From: Zerene cesonia
Lineage: Eukaryota; Arthropoda; Insecta; Lepidoptera; Pieridae
Length of the DNA stretch: 64,000 nucleotides
Assembly: GCF_012273895.1 (NCBI RefSeq)
Contig: NC_052125.1
Span: 3,534,001 to 3,598,000 of the forward strand
Direction of reading: 5' to 3'
The notes below the pieces were generated by a model. That model was not told the origin of the DNA and did no database searches. It worked only from the letters and a program-made list of their open reading frames with translations. Shown in pieces: positions 1 through 12,811 of this stretch; positions within the stretch are counted from its first letter, which is position 1; every line of letters starts with the position of its first letter. The position numbers and the translations under genes are program-made.

Positions 1-250
1 TACTTACATATTTACTTTCCAACTTTCATGATTTCGCAAAACAGAATCGTGGTCTTATTCAATCAGAACACAACCTTTGGCACGTCATTATGTCAACGTC
101 AAAATATAAACCTAACACGTCAGACGTCATTCATAACAGTGTGGCTTGCAGTTTGTATTGTACTAATCATTCGTGATTTTGGTGTTTTCGTATATCCTGA
201 TAAAAGTATTTTAAATTTCAACCTCAAATATGGTCCACAAAAAGATTACC

Positions 251-3200
251 ATGGAAGGATCTTTATTCGTAAGTAAACATGTGCTATATTCGTTACTTTT
301 CCGGTACAACTTGACGTAAAAAATTCTCATCGTCTATGCGTTCGTATACTTAAGTAAACATAAGGAATTTTTAGGATATTTGTAACTAGTGTAAATAATA
401 CCAAAATCGACATTTAATTTGGTGTTAAGTAAGATTCAATTGCACGACAATATTGGTCTCCAATGGTCATTACAATGATATGCTTATATCGACTTTATAA
501 AAGATTTGCTGTTAGAATTAACAATAAATCAATAAGATTCGGCCTTAGAACGGTTCCCGACATATTTACACTACGTAGTTATCGGATCGTTGACATTATC
601 TTATAAACTATAAATATTATATAGATAAAAATACAAATATCAAGATAATAATATTAAACAATTCTTTTTCAGGAGCCTACCCTATATATTGTGAAGGGTA
701 TGTGCATACTAGACAATGATGGCAACAGAATCCTCGCCAAGTACTACGACAGTGACATCTTGCCCACAACAAAGGAGCAGAAGGCGTTTGAAAAGAACCT
801 GTTTAACAAAACACACAGGTACTCAATTCTTTTCAAAACTTTTTAACCGATATTCCCAAAAAAGAGAGTTTCGCAATTCGACCTTAGTGATTGTAATTTC
901 TCTATTTCCCGGTAATGAAATTTGTTATCTTTTATCTACCCTTTTATAATAAAGAGTAAACTTTTGTATGCTTGTAATATTTTTACACAAAAAACAATTT
1001 CAAAAGTTCTTTCTCTATTAGAAAGCTGCAATTTCACTGAATGACATCCGCTATATAATATAGGAATAGTAATAATCCTGCAATATATTAAAACTCTCTA
1101 AAGTCTCTGCCTGTTGGATCTGTGGCCTCATGTAAGTCTTCCAATAGAACGGGTAGTATATGTCCACTGGTTCCCAAATATTATGGAAATAAGAGACATG
1201 TACCACTCCAAATTCTTAAATGGGATTAAACAACAACAATTTCTTATCTATACTAATATTATAAAGCTGAAGAGTTTGTTTGTTTGAATGCATTAATCTC
1301 AGTAACTACTTATCCGATTTGAAAAATTCTCTCAGCGTTAAATAGCCCATTTATTGAGGAAGGATATAGGCTATATATGTACCACAGGTGAAGCCGGGGT
1401 GGAAACATAAAGGAGTCATGTCAATTAGTAAACTCAGAGTTATAGACTAACAAAACTAAAAACAAATTATGCAGTTGAATTAAAAACATTCTTGTTGTGG
1501 GAATGTTAAAAATATAAGAACCTGCCGTAACCAAGAGATATATTTGATAGAGTTACATTCAAATTTCCAGGGCAAATGCTGAAATTATAATGTTGGACGG
1601 CCTAACCTGCGTCTACAAGAACAATGTTGATCTATTCTTCTATGTCATGGGCAGTTCACATGAGAATGAGGTGAGTTATAAATAAACTAGTTGCGCCTTG
1701 CTAATTTACCATTTGACATAAATGAGTTCTATTATTTTATTCCTAACGTTTCTACTAAATTGTCGGATTTAATTTATTTGTAACTATAGATTATTAAAAC
1801 ATCAATGTAAACAAATAATTTCTATGGATTTTACTATTTAAATTAGTGTTGTATGTAGCCAAGAGGCGAAAGCTGATTTTCTATTTGGGATTTACAATAT
1901 GACTGAATTGATGATGATGATGCCTAGAGATGTTAAACTTTTTAAATCATGTTTCAAATTCATTAAAAAGTCTCTTATTTCTAATTTCAAGCAATTTTTC
2001 AATTACAGTTAATTCTGCAATCAGTGTTGAATGCACTATACGAATCTGTCAGCATCCTGCTTAGAAGAAATGTCGAGAAGAGGATAATTCTGGACAACTT
2101 GGATGCTGTCATGCTGGCATTTGACGAGATTTGTGATGGGGGGTAAGTCCTCTCTCTCTCCCTCTCTCTCTCTCGCATCTAGAGAAGGTCCTCCGGCTTC
2201 ATCTGTTGTGCGGAAATAGCCTCTCGTACCGACTCCGCCCGGCTGGGTTAAAAACAAAATAAAATATAGTCTACGGCACTCATATATGGGGCTATTTATT
2301 GGTAGAGTTTTTCGAATTAGTCCTATAGTTTTGGAGCCTCATCAATCAAATACAAACAATCAAATCTTTCCTTTTTATCATGTGTAAATAGAAGTCAATG
2401 ATCATGAACATATTGAAAGGTGAAAGAATATCTGAAATCCGTCCAGCAGTTCCTGAGATTAGCATGTTGAAATAAACAAACTTTTCGGCTTATTAGCCAG
2501 TTTGAATAATCTTATACTTTCTGGCTGGTTGACTTAAAAGTAACCTAGATATGGCCATGGGATTTTTTTTTTTTGGAGTCCAGAGATAGTTTAGGCTAGA
2601 AAGTGATTAAGGCAATTCTGACTACAAAACCATTTCACTTCCATGGAAATTATCTTTTACCACATAGGCGAAGGCCTTGAAGGCGACAAGCAGTATAACA
2701 TATGTATGAATGTAATTAAAGAAATTATAGACTAGATTCATTTTAATGTCGGCGACCATGTTTCAGTGTAATCCTGGACTCGGACCCCACCTCGATAGTG
2801 TCCAGGGCGGCTCTCCGCACCGAGGACGTGCCGCTCGGCGAGCAAACCGTCGCTCAGGTAATGGACAATTTTAACAAAATCTTCTGGTAGGGTGACCACA
2901 CACACACCACCTTTTGGGACTGGGGGGAAAGGGTGACTGCACGTTGGGAAACGTAGATTGGAAGAGCTGCAAGGGTGCGATATGAAGAATAGGGTGACCA
3001 TTATTTACCATATAACTAATACTATATTTCCACAATTTATGCTGTTCAACCTATTCTTTATGTCGTTTAGTGAGACAATAAAATAACGACTTAATATCAA
3101 TAATTAGTGAGATATATTTGGATGATATATGTGTGGTTTCAACAAAACTTATATTAGTTTAATAGTAGTTTTAATCTCCGTGGTGAACTACACTCAAAGT

Positions 3201-6200
3201 ATTAACGAATTGATATATTATGTAAATAAACTAGCTGACCCGGTAAACGCTGTTTTGCCTTACTCTTATCATTTAGGGATGTGAAAAATCGATGTTGGCC
3301 GATTCTCAGGCATACCCAATATGCACACAAAATTTCATAATAATTGGTCCAGCCGTTTCGGAGGAGTTCGGCACTAAAATTGTGACACGGGAATTTTATA
3401 CATAAGATTATATTATCATAACAGCCTCTTACAAAGTTCGTATGTACATAATAAAATCATAAACTCAAACTCAAACTCAATTATTCTTCAATAAACATAG
3501 TCATTTAATAGTGATTTCGTTTTTTTTTTCAAATCAATAGATATTTAATAAATCGCGTATTAATATTTCTGATATGATATGTACGCACTACGCATGTGCG
3601 CGTGCGGCCCCGTGTACCGACAGAGCCGGCCCGTTGGTAGTGTAAATGTGTGCGTGCGTCATTTAAGCTTTTGTAGTCCCCTTATTCAATATATTTTGCT
3701 CTCTAGGTAATCAGATATAAGCGTAAATTAGATTATGTCTTTCAATTTTGTTGAACCTACACTGATTTTGTCTTGTCTTTAGTAATAATCGAAATGAACC
3801 TTATCCTAACTAGCGTAGGGGTTAGATTACCATGACTTGTGTCACTGTATATTTTGTGCCATACAAAAATTTTAAGCATTTTTTATGTTTATGTTTTTTA
3901 TTAATCTTAGTGAAAACGCCATGCTTTGTTTTATGTTTAGTATTTTATCTCAGTGAAATGGGTTTTTTCATTTATATCTCAATATATATTATACCAATTA
4001 AAATAAGAATAAAATAGCTGTTAGATTGTGAAATAATTTCTCAAAGTTATTATTTTTATCTGTGTATCCTCGAAAATTTTTGAGGATACACGGATGTATG
4101 TATGTTTGTTACTCTTTCACTCGAACACCAACGAACGGATTTTGATGATACTTGGCAGTGATGTAGTTTATGTACCAGAATAACACATGAGCCATAGAAA
4201 TACTTTCTTTTGCCCGCTGGTTTGTCCATGGGAGGAAACGCGCGGCAGAGTTTTATATTGAAACATTGTTATATATTTTTTTATTATAACTATTTCAGAT
4301 CATCAAATAAATATGACTGAATGACGTTTTAAAATAAATATTATAAATCAGGTAAATTACTTTATTAACTCAAATACGATATACTATGATAAATATATGG
4401 AACAATATTTAACATATTAGCTTCACCTGTATGTTTGTATGTAACCGACTCCTTTAGACACGATTTTGACCCGCTTCAGATTTAATTCTAGTTTTGTACA
4501 CTTATCGCGGATCGGTGACAATACAATAGTTTCATGAGTTTATCATATTATCCTGATTGGATTCGCCGGGATTGAACAAGTTCCTTACCTTTACTTTGTA
4601 TGCATAAAAGCTAGTGAAACTAGTCGATTCTATCACTAAAGCGTGTTTATTAAAGTAACTTTATTTTATGTATTAATTTTTTGAAGTCAATAACAATGCA
4701 TCTGCTAGTTTCTTTTCCTATACCATTATAAGAGCCTGGAGTGATATCTAATTTTCTCTAAAACCTTGTCTTAATGTCTAATATTAAGTTGCCATTAAGA
4801 TAGAGTATATGCCAGTGTCAAGTTAAAAAAAAATCTAAATACAATTCCTTTCTATGAATTTGACTGCAACTATTTGAAACAATGCAATTTAATTCCTTGT
4901 CCATTTTTGAAGTGACAGCTTCTTGTGGGACGGTTAAAAAATCGTTACGGTACCAGTCTGTCTGGCTTGTATATAGATTAGTTTATTATCATGTTTTTTG
5001 GGCGTCCCGCGACGCACGACTTTTTTTTTCTTGTTATAGCTACATTCATTATCTGCCGTGAATTTATAGTGATTTCTTTTAATAATTATTGAAACATATT
5101 TAAAAACCGAACTGCTCTTAAGCGATTTGGTACTGATTTAAAATTTGCATGTCCCAAAAGACCGTAAGAGTTATGTGGCTTCTTCACTAAGATTCAATAA
5201 AACTTTTTGCATTATTTCATTTTATTTTTGAAACACATTTTTGTCTATTTTATGTCTCTGTTTGCCTTTTCACGATGTCTTTTGTGCTATGTGTTATTTT
5301 TATGTTCGTCACTAAAACGAATGGATGCTTAAATAAGGCCATTATGAATTTAGATGAAAAACATACTTAAAGAATGTCAAATAAACTTAGAGAATATACG
5401 TTTTCAAAATTATTGATTATCTTGTTACATGGATATAAACACAACAAATAATAATAATTAATCTAAAATCTTATGAAATAATTATTAATTAAGTGTTATT
5501 ATAAAGTAAATATTTTATTAGGATTTAATATCTGTATATTATATATTTCTATAATATAATCCGTCAGTTTTTTTTTTAGAATCTGTCAGCTCATTTATTA
5601 TTATCTGTGTCGCTGTGTGTCATTCAACTTGTTCTCACTCTGTGGCTATGGTCTAATATTTGTTATTCTAATACAGTGTAAATAACAACTTTCTAATTTA
5701 TTATCTGTGGTCATGTGTAAGAATTATTCAAAATTATTAATTATTTCAGGTTCTACTGAATTTAATGAATAACAATTATTAGCTTCAAGAAATGGCACCA
5801 CGAATTTGTTTTACCTATTTTTTTTCTATTAACATTTGATTATATGTTCTATGATTAAATAGTTTTATTTTTTATACATTTTTTGTTATTATTTATACAC
5901 CCTCTTTTTGCAAGCACTTTTAAATACTAATTAATTTCATCAGATTTCTATAGTAGAAAGTAATTATTGAATCATCATCTTATTTAATACATAACATAAT
6001 TAATTGTTTTTATTAATATTTATCTTGTTATTTTTTATGAAAAAAAATCGTTTTTTTTAACATTAGTAACTAATGATTTGTGGGATAGTACTCAGATTAT
6101 TGATTTTTCACTATAAATTATGATATTATTATTCATATAACATACAGTGTTATTATTATTTCCGCGCTCTAATTAAGTTGAAGTAAATTAACAATATAAA

Positions 6201-6502
6201 AAATGCAGCAATTTCAAATTCTCTAATAACTTATTTACTTATAACAGTGAAATTTTAAGTTATATTGATTTATTTTAATCCTTAATAATAATTAATACCA
6301 TTTTTCTGAGACTTTATTTGAATGTTAAGTTGAATTAATTACACATTTATTTTTATTTATATTAATCATAAAAAATCAGAAAAAAATCTAAAAAAATAAA
6401 TATACAAACTGACAACCCTATTTTAATAAATGCATTATTATTTTCTTATTACAGGTCCTACAATCGGCAAAGGAGCAACTAAAATGGTCGCTTTTGAAAT
6501 AA
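251..6502 (+). CDS. COPZ1: Coatomer subunit zeta (zeta-COP), 6 exons, complete
   Basis: This is the small zeta subunit of the COPI coat, which pairs with gamma-COP in the adaptor-like F-subcomplex and coats Golgi-to-ER retrograde vesicles. Coding exons are 251-268, 673-818, 1571-1670, 2009-2142, 2767-2857 and 6455-6502, with GT-AG boundaries and closing phases, giving 178 aa (the human protein has 177). The first exon codes only MEGSLF. Family landmarks follow in order: ILDNDG, LAKYYDSD, KEQKAFEKNLFNKTHR, the longin-type core LDGLTCVYKNNVDLFFYVMGS, RRNVEKR, FDEICDGGVILDSDP, EDVPLGEQTVAQ and the terminal QSAKEQLKWSLLK. No frameshift or missing piece is visible. Intron 5 (2858-6454) is large and carries Helitron-like debris. 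AATAAA overlaps the stop codon and recurs about 55 nt later. The identity is secure; any 5' UTR exon would lie outside the window. Confidence 0.96.
1252..1411 (+). mobile_element. Helitron-like element, group B, partial
   Basis: ACTAATATTATAAAGCTGAAG start, GGCTATATATGTACCACAGG and GAAGCCGGGG; the terminal CTAG has decayed. It is in a zeta-COP intron. Confidence 0.6.
2149..2175. repeat. (CT)n microsatellite just after a zeta-COP splice donor
   Basis: A CT-rich run starting about 7 nt after the end of zeta-COP exon 4 (2142). Confidence 0.8.
3231..3407 (-). mobile_element. Helitron-like element, group E
   Basis: Inverted, CTAGCTGACCCGGTAAACGC to GGGAATTTTATACATAAGA, matching the copies at 16.2 and 18.7 kb. 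It is in a zeta-COP intron. Confidence 0.65.
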
Positions 6503-6554
6503 AACAATATAATATTAACATTTATTTATTATACAAATATTATAAAATATATAC

Positions 6555-6560
6555 AATAAA
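6555..6560 (+). promoter_or_regulatory. Candidate polyadenylation signal of zeta-COP
   Basis: AATAAA lies 53 nt after the zeta-COP stop codon. A second AATAAA overlaps the stop codon itself (6498-6503), so the 3' UTR may be very short. Confidence 0.5.
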
Positions 6561-6636
6561 CTATTGATTGCATAACAGACTTAAAAATATCACCAAAACC
6601 TTTAATCCAAGAAGAATATAATTTAAATCCATACTT

Positions 6637-6869
6637 CTAAACTAATAATATAATAATGGAGTTTGTCTGTGTGAACGCGCTAATCACAGGAACTATTGAA
6701 ATCTATTTCAAAAGATTCTTAAGTGTTACTGCATACTACCAATGCGTATGGCTCGAGAATGGCTCGACCAATTCGAATTTTTATTTAAACGTTCTTGTTA
6801 AGGCATAAATAAGGTTCTTGGGGAGAGAAAAAATAACGTACCCCGAGTGAAGCCGGGGCGGACCACTAG
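6637..6869 (+). mobile_element. Helitron-like element, group B
   Basis: Ends GAAGCCGGGGCGGACCACTAG. It lies between the convergent zeta-COP and ISOC2-like genes. Confidence 0.65.
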
Positions 6870-7370
6870 TTAATTATATAAATCAAATAAACATTAGTTT
6901 ATTTTATACCATTTATACCTCATGACTAGCTCCACTGATTTTGACGATTTAAGTACCAAATGATAGGCACTAATATAACTAGGCTAAGATGTTTTCAAAG
7001 TAAGTAAGGTAATTGCCTGACTTGTAGGTGAGTGAAACTCTTTTGTACACGAGTTGAGAGCACTTATAATGTTATATTTTGCTTTTTAATACAATATGTT
7101 GTTGAATAATAAGACTATCTTAATTGAATCTAATATTGTAAAGAGAAAACATATATGTTTTCGTATGTATGTTTGTACCGTTTTCACACAAAACTACTGG
7201 ATTAATTTCAAAAATTTTCCATAGACACATATTTCAATCAGAAATCAAATTTGGAACATTTTATCTACACTAATATTGTATGTTTATAACGTTTTGAATG
7301 AATGACATAGGCTATATACGCACCTCGGGCGAAACCAGGGCCGATTACTAGTATATAATTAAATAGGCAT

Positions 7371-8034
7371 CTACAATACAGATTTACGGGTGTTCACACC
7401 GAACTCATCAGCTGTAGGCGTTGTGTTGAGTTTGGAAATAGCTTTAAAAGCTGGATTGCTTTTGTCCCTTAGTAGCTTGAAGAGCACATTCTCCGAAGTT
7501 CCAACGAAACAACCAATCGACTGTAATCGCTGAAAAATAAATAGTTTCTTTAATTATAATACTCTTATTGGTAGTTTTATTGCATTGAAGTGCTTTATAA
7601 ATAAAAAGTTTTGAAAAAATAGAAAAAAAATGATTGGGGTGCCCCTTAGGCATTTAAAACTAAAAGAGTAGATGAAATTCGATTGCTGTGGCGGGATTAC
7701 GGGTGGCCGAGAGGCTAGGCGTTGCTACGATTTAGCAGAAAGACAAAGGTGGAAGGATTCAAGAGGAAAGTTTATATGTATAATAACATTACTAGCTGTG
7801 ACCCGCGGTTGAAACCGCGTAAGCGTGCTGCGTAACCGTATCCCGTAGGAATATCGGTATAAAAAGTGCCTATGTGTTATTTCAGTTGTCCAGCTATCTA
7901 CGAAGCAAAATAGTATTATTATTCACGAATATGACATTTTCTAAAAATAAATCCTAGCTAGATCGATTTATCGCCCCCGAAACCCCCTGTATACTAAATT
8001 TCATGAAAATCGTTGGAGCCGATTCCGAGATTCC

Positions 8035-8085
<51 letters not shown>

Positions 8086-10103
8086 AGAATTGCTCGTTTA
8101 AAGGTATAAGATTATTAAACTACATTGAACTAAACAAAAGAAAATACATTAATTTAGACTAGTAGTACAGAGATTTTGTGATAAAAAAAAACTAAAATGA
8201 AAAGTATAAAATGGATATCCAATCAGTGCTATGAGAGTCTAAGCACATCAAAGCAACTTAGATCCTTCAGTGTTTTTCAGCACCTCACAGTGGCTATGAA
8301 AAACAAAAAAAAAAAATTCACTGCCCAAGGGTTTTAAGACGTTTACCTAACTCATTCAAACTCAAACATTTTATTCAACTAGACTCCTTATAGAAACACT
8401 TTTGAATTGTCATAACATAGTTTTAACATTTACCACTGGTTCGGAATCTCTGTAGTTATAAAATTACTACATAATTATAACATGAATGCCGCAGAAAGAC
8501 AATAAAGTTATACCTGCAGAGCCAGTTGTCTATCCATAAGCGATCTTGAAGAAACTCCATCGGCCAAGACATGAACGGCTAAATTCTCATTCAGCAAGTC
8601 TATAACTGTTTGCTCTATACACACATGAGCCTGTAAATAATAGTTAATATTATGAAATGTTAATTTATTATACAAATCTACAAATAAATACATCAAAGAA
8701 ACTATGAACATATAAAATTACTGTCAATAGAAGGTTGAATTATCTCAATATAAATAATTATGACGAAAATATGTTAATAACAAAATATCATTTTACCAGT
8801 TGTGTCATAACTGTTTCATTAGTTAAGACACGAAAAGTCAAGAAACAGCTCTACCTTTGCATTTTATACAATACTAGCTGCGCCCCGTGGCTTAACCCGC
8901 GTAAGTCCGTATCCCGTAGGAATATCAGGATAAAAAGTTGCCTATATGTTATTCCTGTTACCTAGCTGTCTACATACCAAATTTCATGGCAATCGTTTGA
9001 GTAGTTTTTGCGTGAAAGAGCAACAAACACACACGCATCCTTACAAACTTTCGCATTTATAATATTAGTAGGATACTATTAGTAGGATTTACTAGTAATA
9101 TTTATACCTCAATCCCAAACAAAACTACAGAACTCAAATCTGGCACATCTTTCTTCAATCTCTCCTGCAGTTCTGGTGTGTACATGGAAAACTTGGTCTT
9201 TTCATACACTAAAGCTGCATCTTCAACATTTATGTCCTTGGTTGTGTGCCCGAGACCTTTGGGATATTGTTCCGAGATGTAAACTGGGATTTTAAAGTGT
9301 TTCGATGCTTCCATCTAGAAAAAATTTTTGTTAAATATTATAGTAAGATAAATTGAGACTGTAGCCACTATATTAATAGATTCCAGTTTTATTCATCAGA
9401 CTTATTCCCAAAATCTCTGTTTATTATATTATCAACCACCTAGAAAAACAGCACAGGGTCTTGACTGTATTTTTTTAGAATTTGTTATCCGAGAACTTGA
9501 GATTGGGTGGAACAATTGTAATATTTCTTTTTATTTTTAAGCTGGTGTTTGATTCCATATAAATTTGATATTTTTCACGAATGATTATTCTAATTAGACG
9601 TAAAGAGAAAGTCGTAAATTTTAGGTAGATTATAACACTCGTCCTTCTTTCATTCTATGAATAAGCTTTATTTATAAACAATCAAATGATGACCGTCTCC
9701 TTGTACTATCTATAATAATAATGTACTTTTAACCTGCATATTAATGAACGATTATCAGAAATATTTTTGTGTTTCGAATATATCACACATGACAGAACTA
9801 TTTAATATTTACGCCTCGGCAAGCGGCAGCATAGAAAAAAAACCGGCTTATAGGAGGTTGTGTTTTTCTCGTTACAAAACATTTTATAAACAAAATTGTA
9901 TTGTTTTGCATTTTACAAGTCACTTGTAAATAATCGTCACATATTACGTAACAGGTAGGAATAATACATACCATTTTATTAGCAACTCTTACTACTTCAC
10001 CAAAATGTTTTACGTGCGGTCGAAAAGTTTCTTGTATATCACATAACAGAAACGCAGTCTTTTGCGCTTCCAGAGCTCCCAATTTAATGATGTTACGAGC
10101 CAT
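7371..10103 (-). CDS. ISOC2: Isochorismatase domain-containing protein (ISOC2-like), 4 exons, complete
   Basis: This is a cysteine-hydrolase-fold protein of the isochorismatase superfamily. Animal members have no firmly known substrate, and nothing here identifies one. Exons in transcription order are 10103-9972, 9314-9108, 8630-8514 and 7529-7371; phases close and give 204 aa, close to human ISOC2 (205 aa). The expected catalytic triad is present: Asp22 in LLCDIQ, Lys85 in YEKTKFSM and the nucleophile Cys117 in FGIEAHVCIEQT. Other family motifs are SEQYPKGLG (residues 58-66) and VLADGVSSRS. There is no signal peptide or membrane segment. The gene is convergent with zeta-COP. A plus-strand TTTATT (AATAAA on the coding strand) at 6898-6903 is a possible poly(A) signal. 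A Helitron and a tRNA-like repeat occupy introns 2 and 3; the repeat ends about 200 nt upstream of the last exon's acceptor. ISOC1 versus ISOC2 orthology is inferred from length only. Confidence 0.93.
7570..7735 (+). mobile_element. Deleted relative of the tRNA-like inverted-repeat element
   Basis: It has the left end (TAGTTTTATTGCATTGAAG), joins directly to the central GGGGTGCCCCTTA motif, then continues into the right arm GGGTGGCCGAGAGGCTAGGC and stops. The left tRNA-like arm is missing. It lies in the last intron of the ISOC2-like gene. Confidence 0.7.
7792..8040 (-). mobile_element. Non-autonomous Helitron, group A, 5' end lost
   Basis: The CTAG end with its GCGGTTGAAACCGC hairpin is clear. 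The other end fades into an (AT)n run. Confidence 0.6.
8036..8083. repeat. (AT)n microsatellite
   Basis: About 48 bases of pure AT dinucleotide in ISOC2-like intron 3. Confidence 0.95.
8345..8455 (-). repeat. LINE-like 3' fragment
   Basis: It shares CATAGTTTTAACATTTACCA and GGTTCGGAAT with 33748-33925. It is short, with no coding left. Confidence 0.5.
8874..9073 (-). mobile_element. Non-autonomous Helitron, group A
   Basis: The minus strand starts TCCTA..., carries CTAATATTATAAATGCGAAAG, and ends GCAGCTAG preceded by a short CG-rich hairpin, between A and T. It is in ISOC2-like intron 2, between exons 2 and 3. Confidence 0.75.
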
Positions 10104-10711
10104 GTTAAAGCTGTTTGTTTACTTAGCACTGGTTTATTAAGAAGATAAATAAGATATCAACACGACCACCTCGATTCAATAATTTTGAGTTTGACAAATG
10201 GCCTGTTATCACTTATCGTTTGACAATTCAGGGTTTGTTCCGATATACATTGCAAAATGTAACCACAAAACAGTGCGATGTTAATTTAATATAGTCCACA
10301 GACGTGATATTATATTGTTTAGTTGGTATTTTCAATCCAAGAAAACCTACATCTTGCAACTAAAAATAATAATATAACAAAAGCGGAATACTGGATTTGG
10401 ACCTCGGCTATAGATTCCTGCACGTTTATACATAATATTAATAAACATTGTTATAGCTTGTATAATAAAAAGTAAAGGAAATTTACACAAGCGGTTCTCC
10501 CGTCGCTCGACGAAGCACGAAGACAATCAAAGGATACGTGAGGCACTTTATCGCTATTATTTTGTTATTTAAACATTGAACCGCCATTGATAACTGCGCT
10601 TTCAGCTTAATAATGCAATAGCGGAAAGCGGGAGAATTTCATTCAACGTTTACAGCACACTGCGATAACACCTCACGCACAGTTCAGTATGCACAGATAA
10701 CATAACATTGT

Positions 10712-11053
10712 ATGTGGTAATCATCATGCTTCAGCACGAAATGGGCCAGCTCGCATCAGGGAAGTAGGTACCACACCGCCACAGAAGACCGGCGTGAAAT
10801 AGCATTCTGCTGTGTTTCGTTCGGTGAATGGGGGAGCCGGAGGCCCATATCCTTTTCCTTACCTTTCCCAGTCCTTTCTTTTAATCCTCTCGTCAATCCT
10901 TTATTATCCCTTTCCAATTTGAAGTCGGCAATCCATTTGTAGACGCGTTAGGTCTGCGATCGACCTTACGTCTCTAAATGTTCATGGGCGGTGGCAGCGT
11001 TTACCATCAAGCGAACCACGAGCTCCATTGCCGACGATGACATAAAAAAAAAA
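10712..11053 (+). mobile_element. Metulj-like SINE, near full length
   Basis: It runs from CATGCTTCAGCACGAAATGG through CCACAGAAGACCGGCGTG and TTCATGGGCGGTGGCAGC to a CATAAAAAAAA tail. The Metulj name is from memory of butterfly SINEs; the repeat itself is clear because the window holds many copies. Confidence 0.8.
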
Positions 11054-11304
11054 CCTTCAATAGCTAGGCGTATGGTTCAAAAGCCTGTGTATATAAAGTA
11101 TGACCTTAAAAATTTATAAAAAGAAAAGTCTAAATTAAAACTAACCACGATATAAAAATGCGAAAACCTATTCCTAACAGAACAACACCACATAGATTAT
11201 AAATAATTTAAGGTTAAAATATAAATTATTTAAGGTCTATTATCTCAATATCTTTACATAATTAAAGGTCATTTTATTCTATGAGCTGCTGACACACGCG
11301 TGAC

Positions 11305-11360
11305 GACCTCCATGGTCTAGTGGTATCTACTACTTTAACTCCAAGGCCTCCAGTTCGATC
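11305..11360 (+). mobile_element. tRNA-like SINE head, fragment
   Basis: CCATGGTCTAGTGGTATCTA resembles an A box and CAGTTCGATCC a B box, about 40 nt apart. The body is not recognisable. Confidence 0.45.
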
Positions 11361-11588
11361 CGACGATCTATAGAAAGGTCGATCGGTCATAATTAGCCCT
11401 ATATATAGATTAGTTGGAACCCAAGACATGCATTTGAAAGGTGTTAGTTACTTATATAATAACATCACTTTTTTTAATATTTAATGGCTTGGTTACGAGA
11501 CCTTTAAGCTAAAATAAGATCACTATATAGTATAAACAAAGCTATCTGTATCTGTATGCTTAGATCGTTAAAATTACGCAATTAAAAT

Positions 11589-12588
11589 NNNNNNNNNNNN
11601 NNNNNNNNNNNNNNNNNNNNNNNNNNNNNNNNNNNNNNNNNNNNNNNNNNNNNNNNNNNNNNNNNNNNNNNNNNNNNNNNNNNNNNNNNNNNNNNNNNNN
11701 NNNNNNNNNNNNNNNNNNNNNNNNNNNNNNNNNNNNNNNNNNNNNNNNNNNNNNNNNNNNNNNNNNNNNNNNNNNNNNNNNNNNNNNNNNNNNNNNNNNN
11801 NNNNNNNNNNNNNNNNNNNNNNNNNNNNNNNNNNNNNNNNNNNNNNNNNNNNNNNNNNNNNNNNNNNNNNNNNNNNNNNNNNNNNNNNNNNNNNNNNNNN
11901 NNNNNNNNNNNNNNNNNNNNNNNNNNNNNNNNNNNNNNNNNNNNNNNNNNNNNNNNNNNNNNNNNNNNNNNNNNNNNNNNNNNNNNNNNNNNNNNNNNNN
12001 NNNNNNNNNNNNNNNNNNNNNNNNNNNNNNNNNNNNNNNNNNNNNNNNNNNNNNNNNNNNNNNNNNNNNNNNNNNNNNNNNNNNNNNNNNNNNNNNNNNN
12101 NNNNNNNNNNNNNNNNNNNNNNNNNNNNNNNNNNNNNNNNNNNNNNNNNNNNNNNNNNNNNNNNNNNNNNNNNNNNNNNNNNNNNNNNNNNNNNNNNNNN
12201 NNNNNNNNNNNNNNNNNNNNNNNNNNNNNNNNNNNNNNNNNNNNNNNNNNNNNNNNNNNNNNNNNNNNNNNNNNNNNNNNNNNNNNNNNNNNNNNNNNNN
12301 NNNNNNNNNNNNNNNNNNNNNNNNNNNNNNNNNNNNNNNNNNNNNNNNNNNNNNNNNNNNNNNNNNNNNNNNNNNNNNNNNNNNNNNNNNNNNNNNNNNN
12401 NNNNNNNNNNNNNNNNNNNNNNNNNNNNNNNNNNNNNNNNNNNNNNNNNNNNNNNNNNNNNNNNNNNNNNNNNNNNNNNNNNNNNNNNNNNNNNNNNNNN
12501 NNNNNNNNNNNNNNNNNNNNNNNNNNNNNNNNNNNNNNNNNNNNNNNNNNNNNNNNNNNNNNNNNNNNNNNNNNNNNNNNNNNNNNNN
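11589..12588. other. Assembly gap of 1000 N, flanked by a perfect 77-bp duplication
   Basis: The 77 bases before the run (11512-11588) are identical to the 77 bases after it (12589-12665). This suggests two contig ends that overlap and were not merged, so the real gap is probably zero. Confidence 0.95.
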
Positions 12589-12666
12589 AAATAAGATCAC
12601 TATATAGTATAAACAAAGCTATCTGTATCTGTATGCTTAGATCGTTAAAATTACGCAATTAAAATT

Positions 12667-12811
12667 ACGGAGGCCCATATCCTTTTCCTTACCCTTCTTT
12701 CCTTTATTCCTGTCGCTAATCTTTTCTCAATCCCTTCCCAAGAAGTCGGCAATTCATTTGTAGAGGCGTAAGGTCTGCAATCGACCTAACGCCTCTCCAA
12801 ATTTTTTTTTT
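12667..12811 (+). mobile_element. Metulj-like SINE, 5'-truncated
   Basis: It begins at the internal GGAGGCCCATATCCTTTTCC segment and ends after GCCTCTCCAAA in a T-run, just past the first gap. Confidence 0.75.

Noticed and set aside
11560..12658. Long minus-strand ORFs across the first N run
   Set aside because: They consist almost wholly of unknown bases. The same applies to 19078-20198 and 53312-54415.
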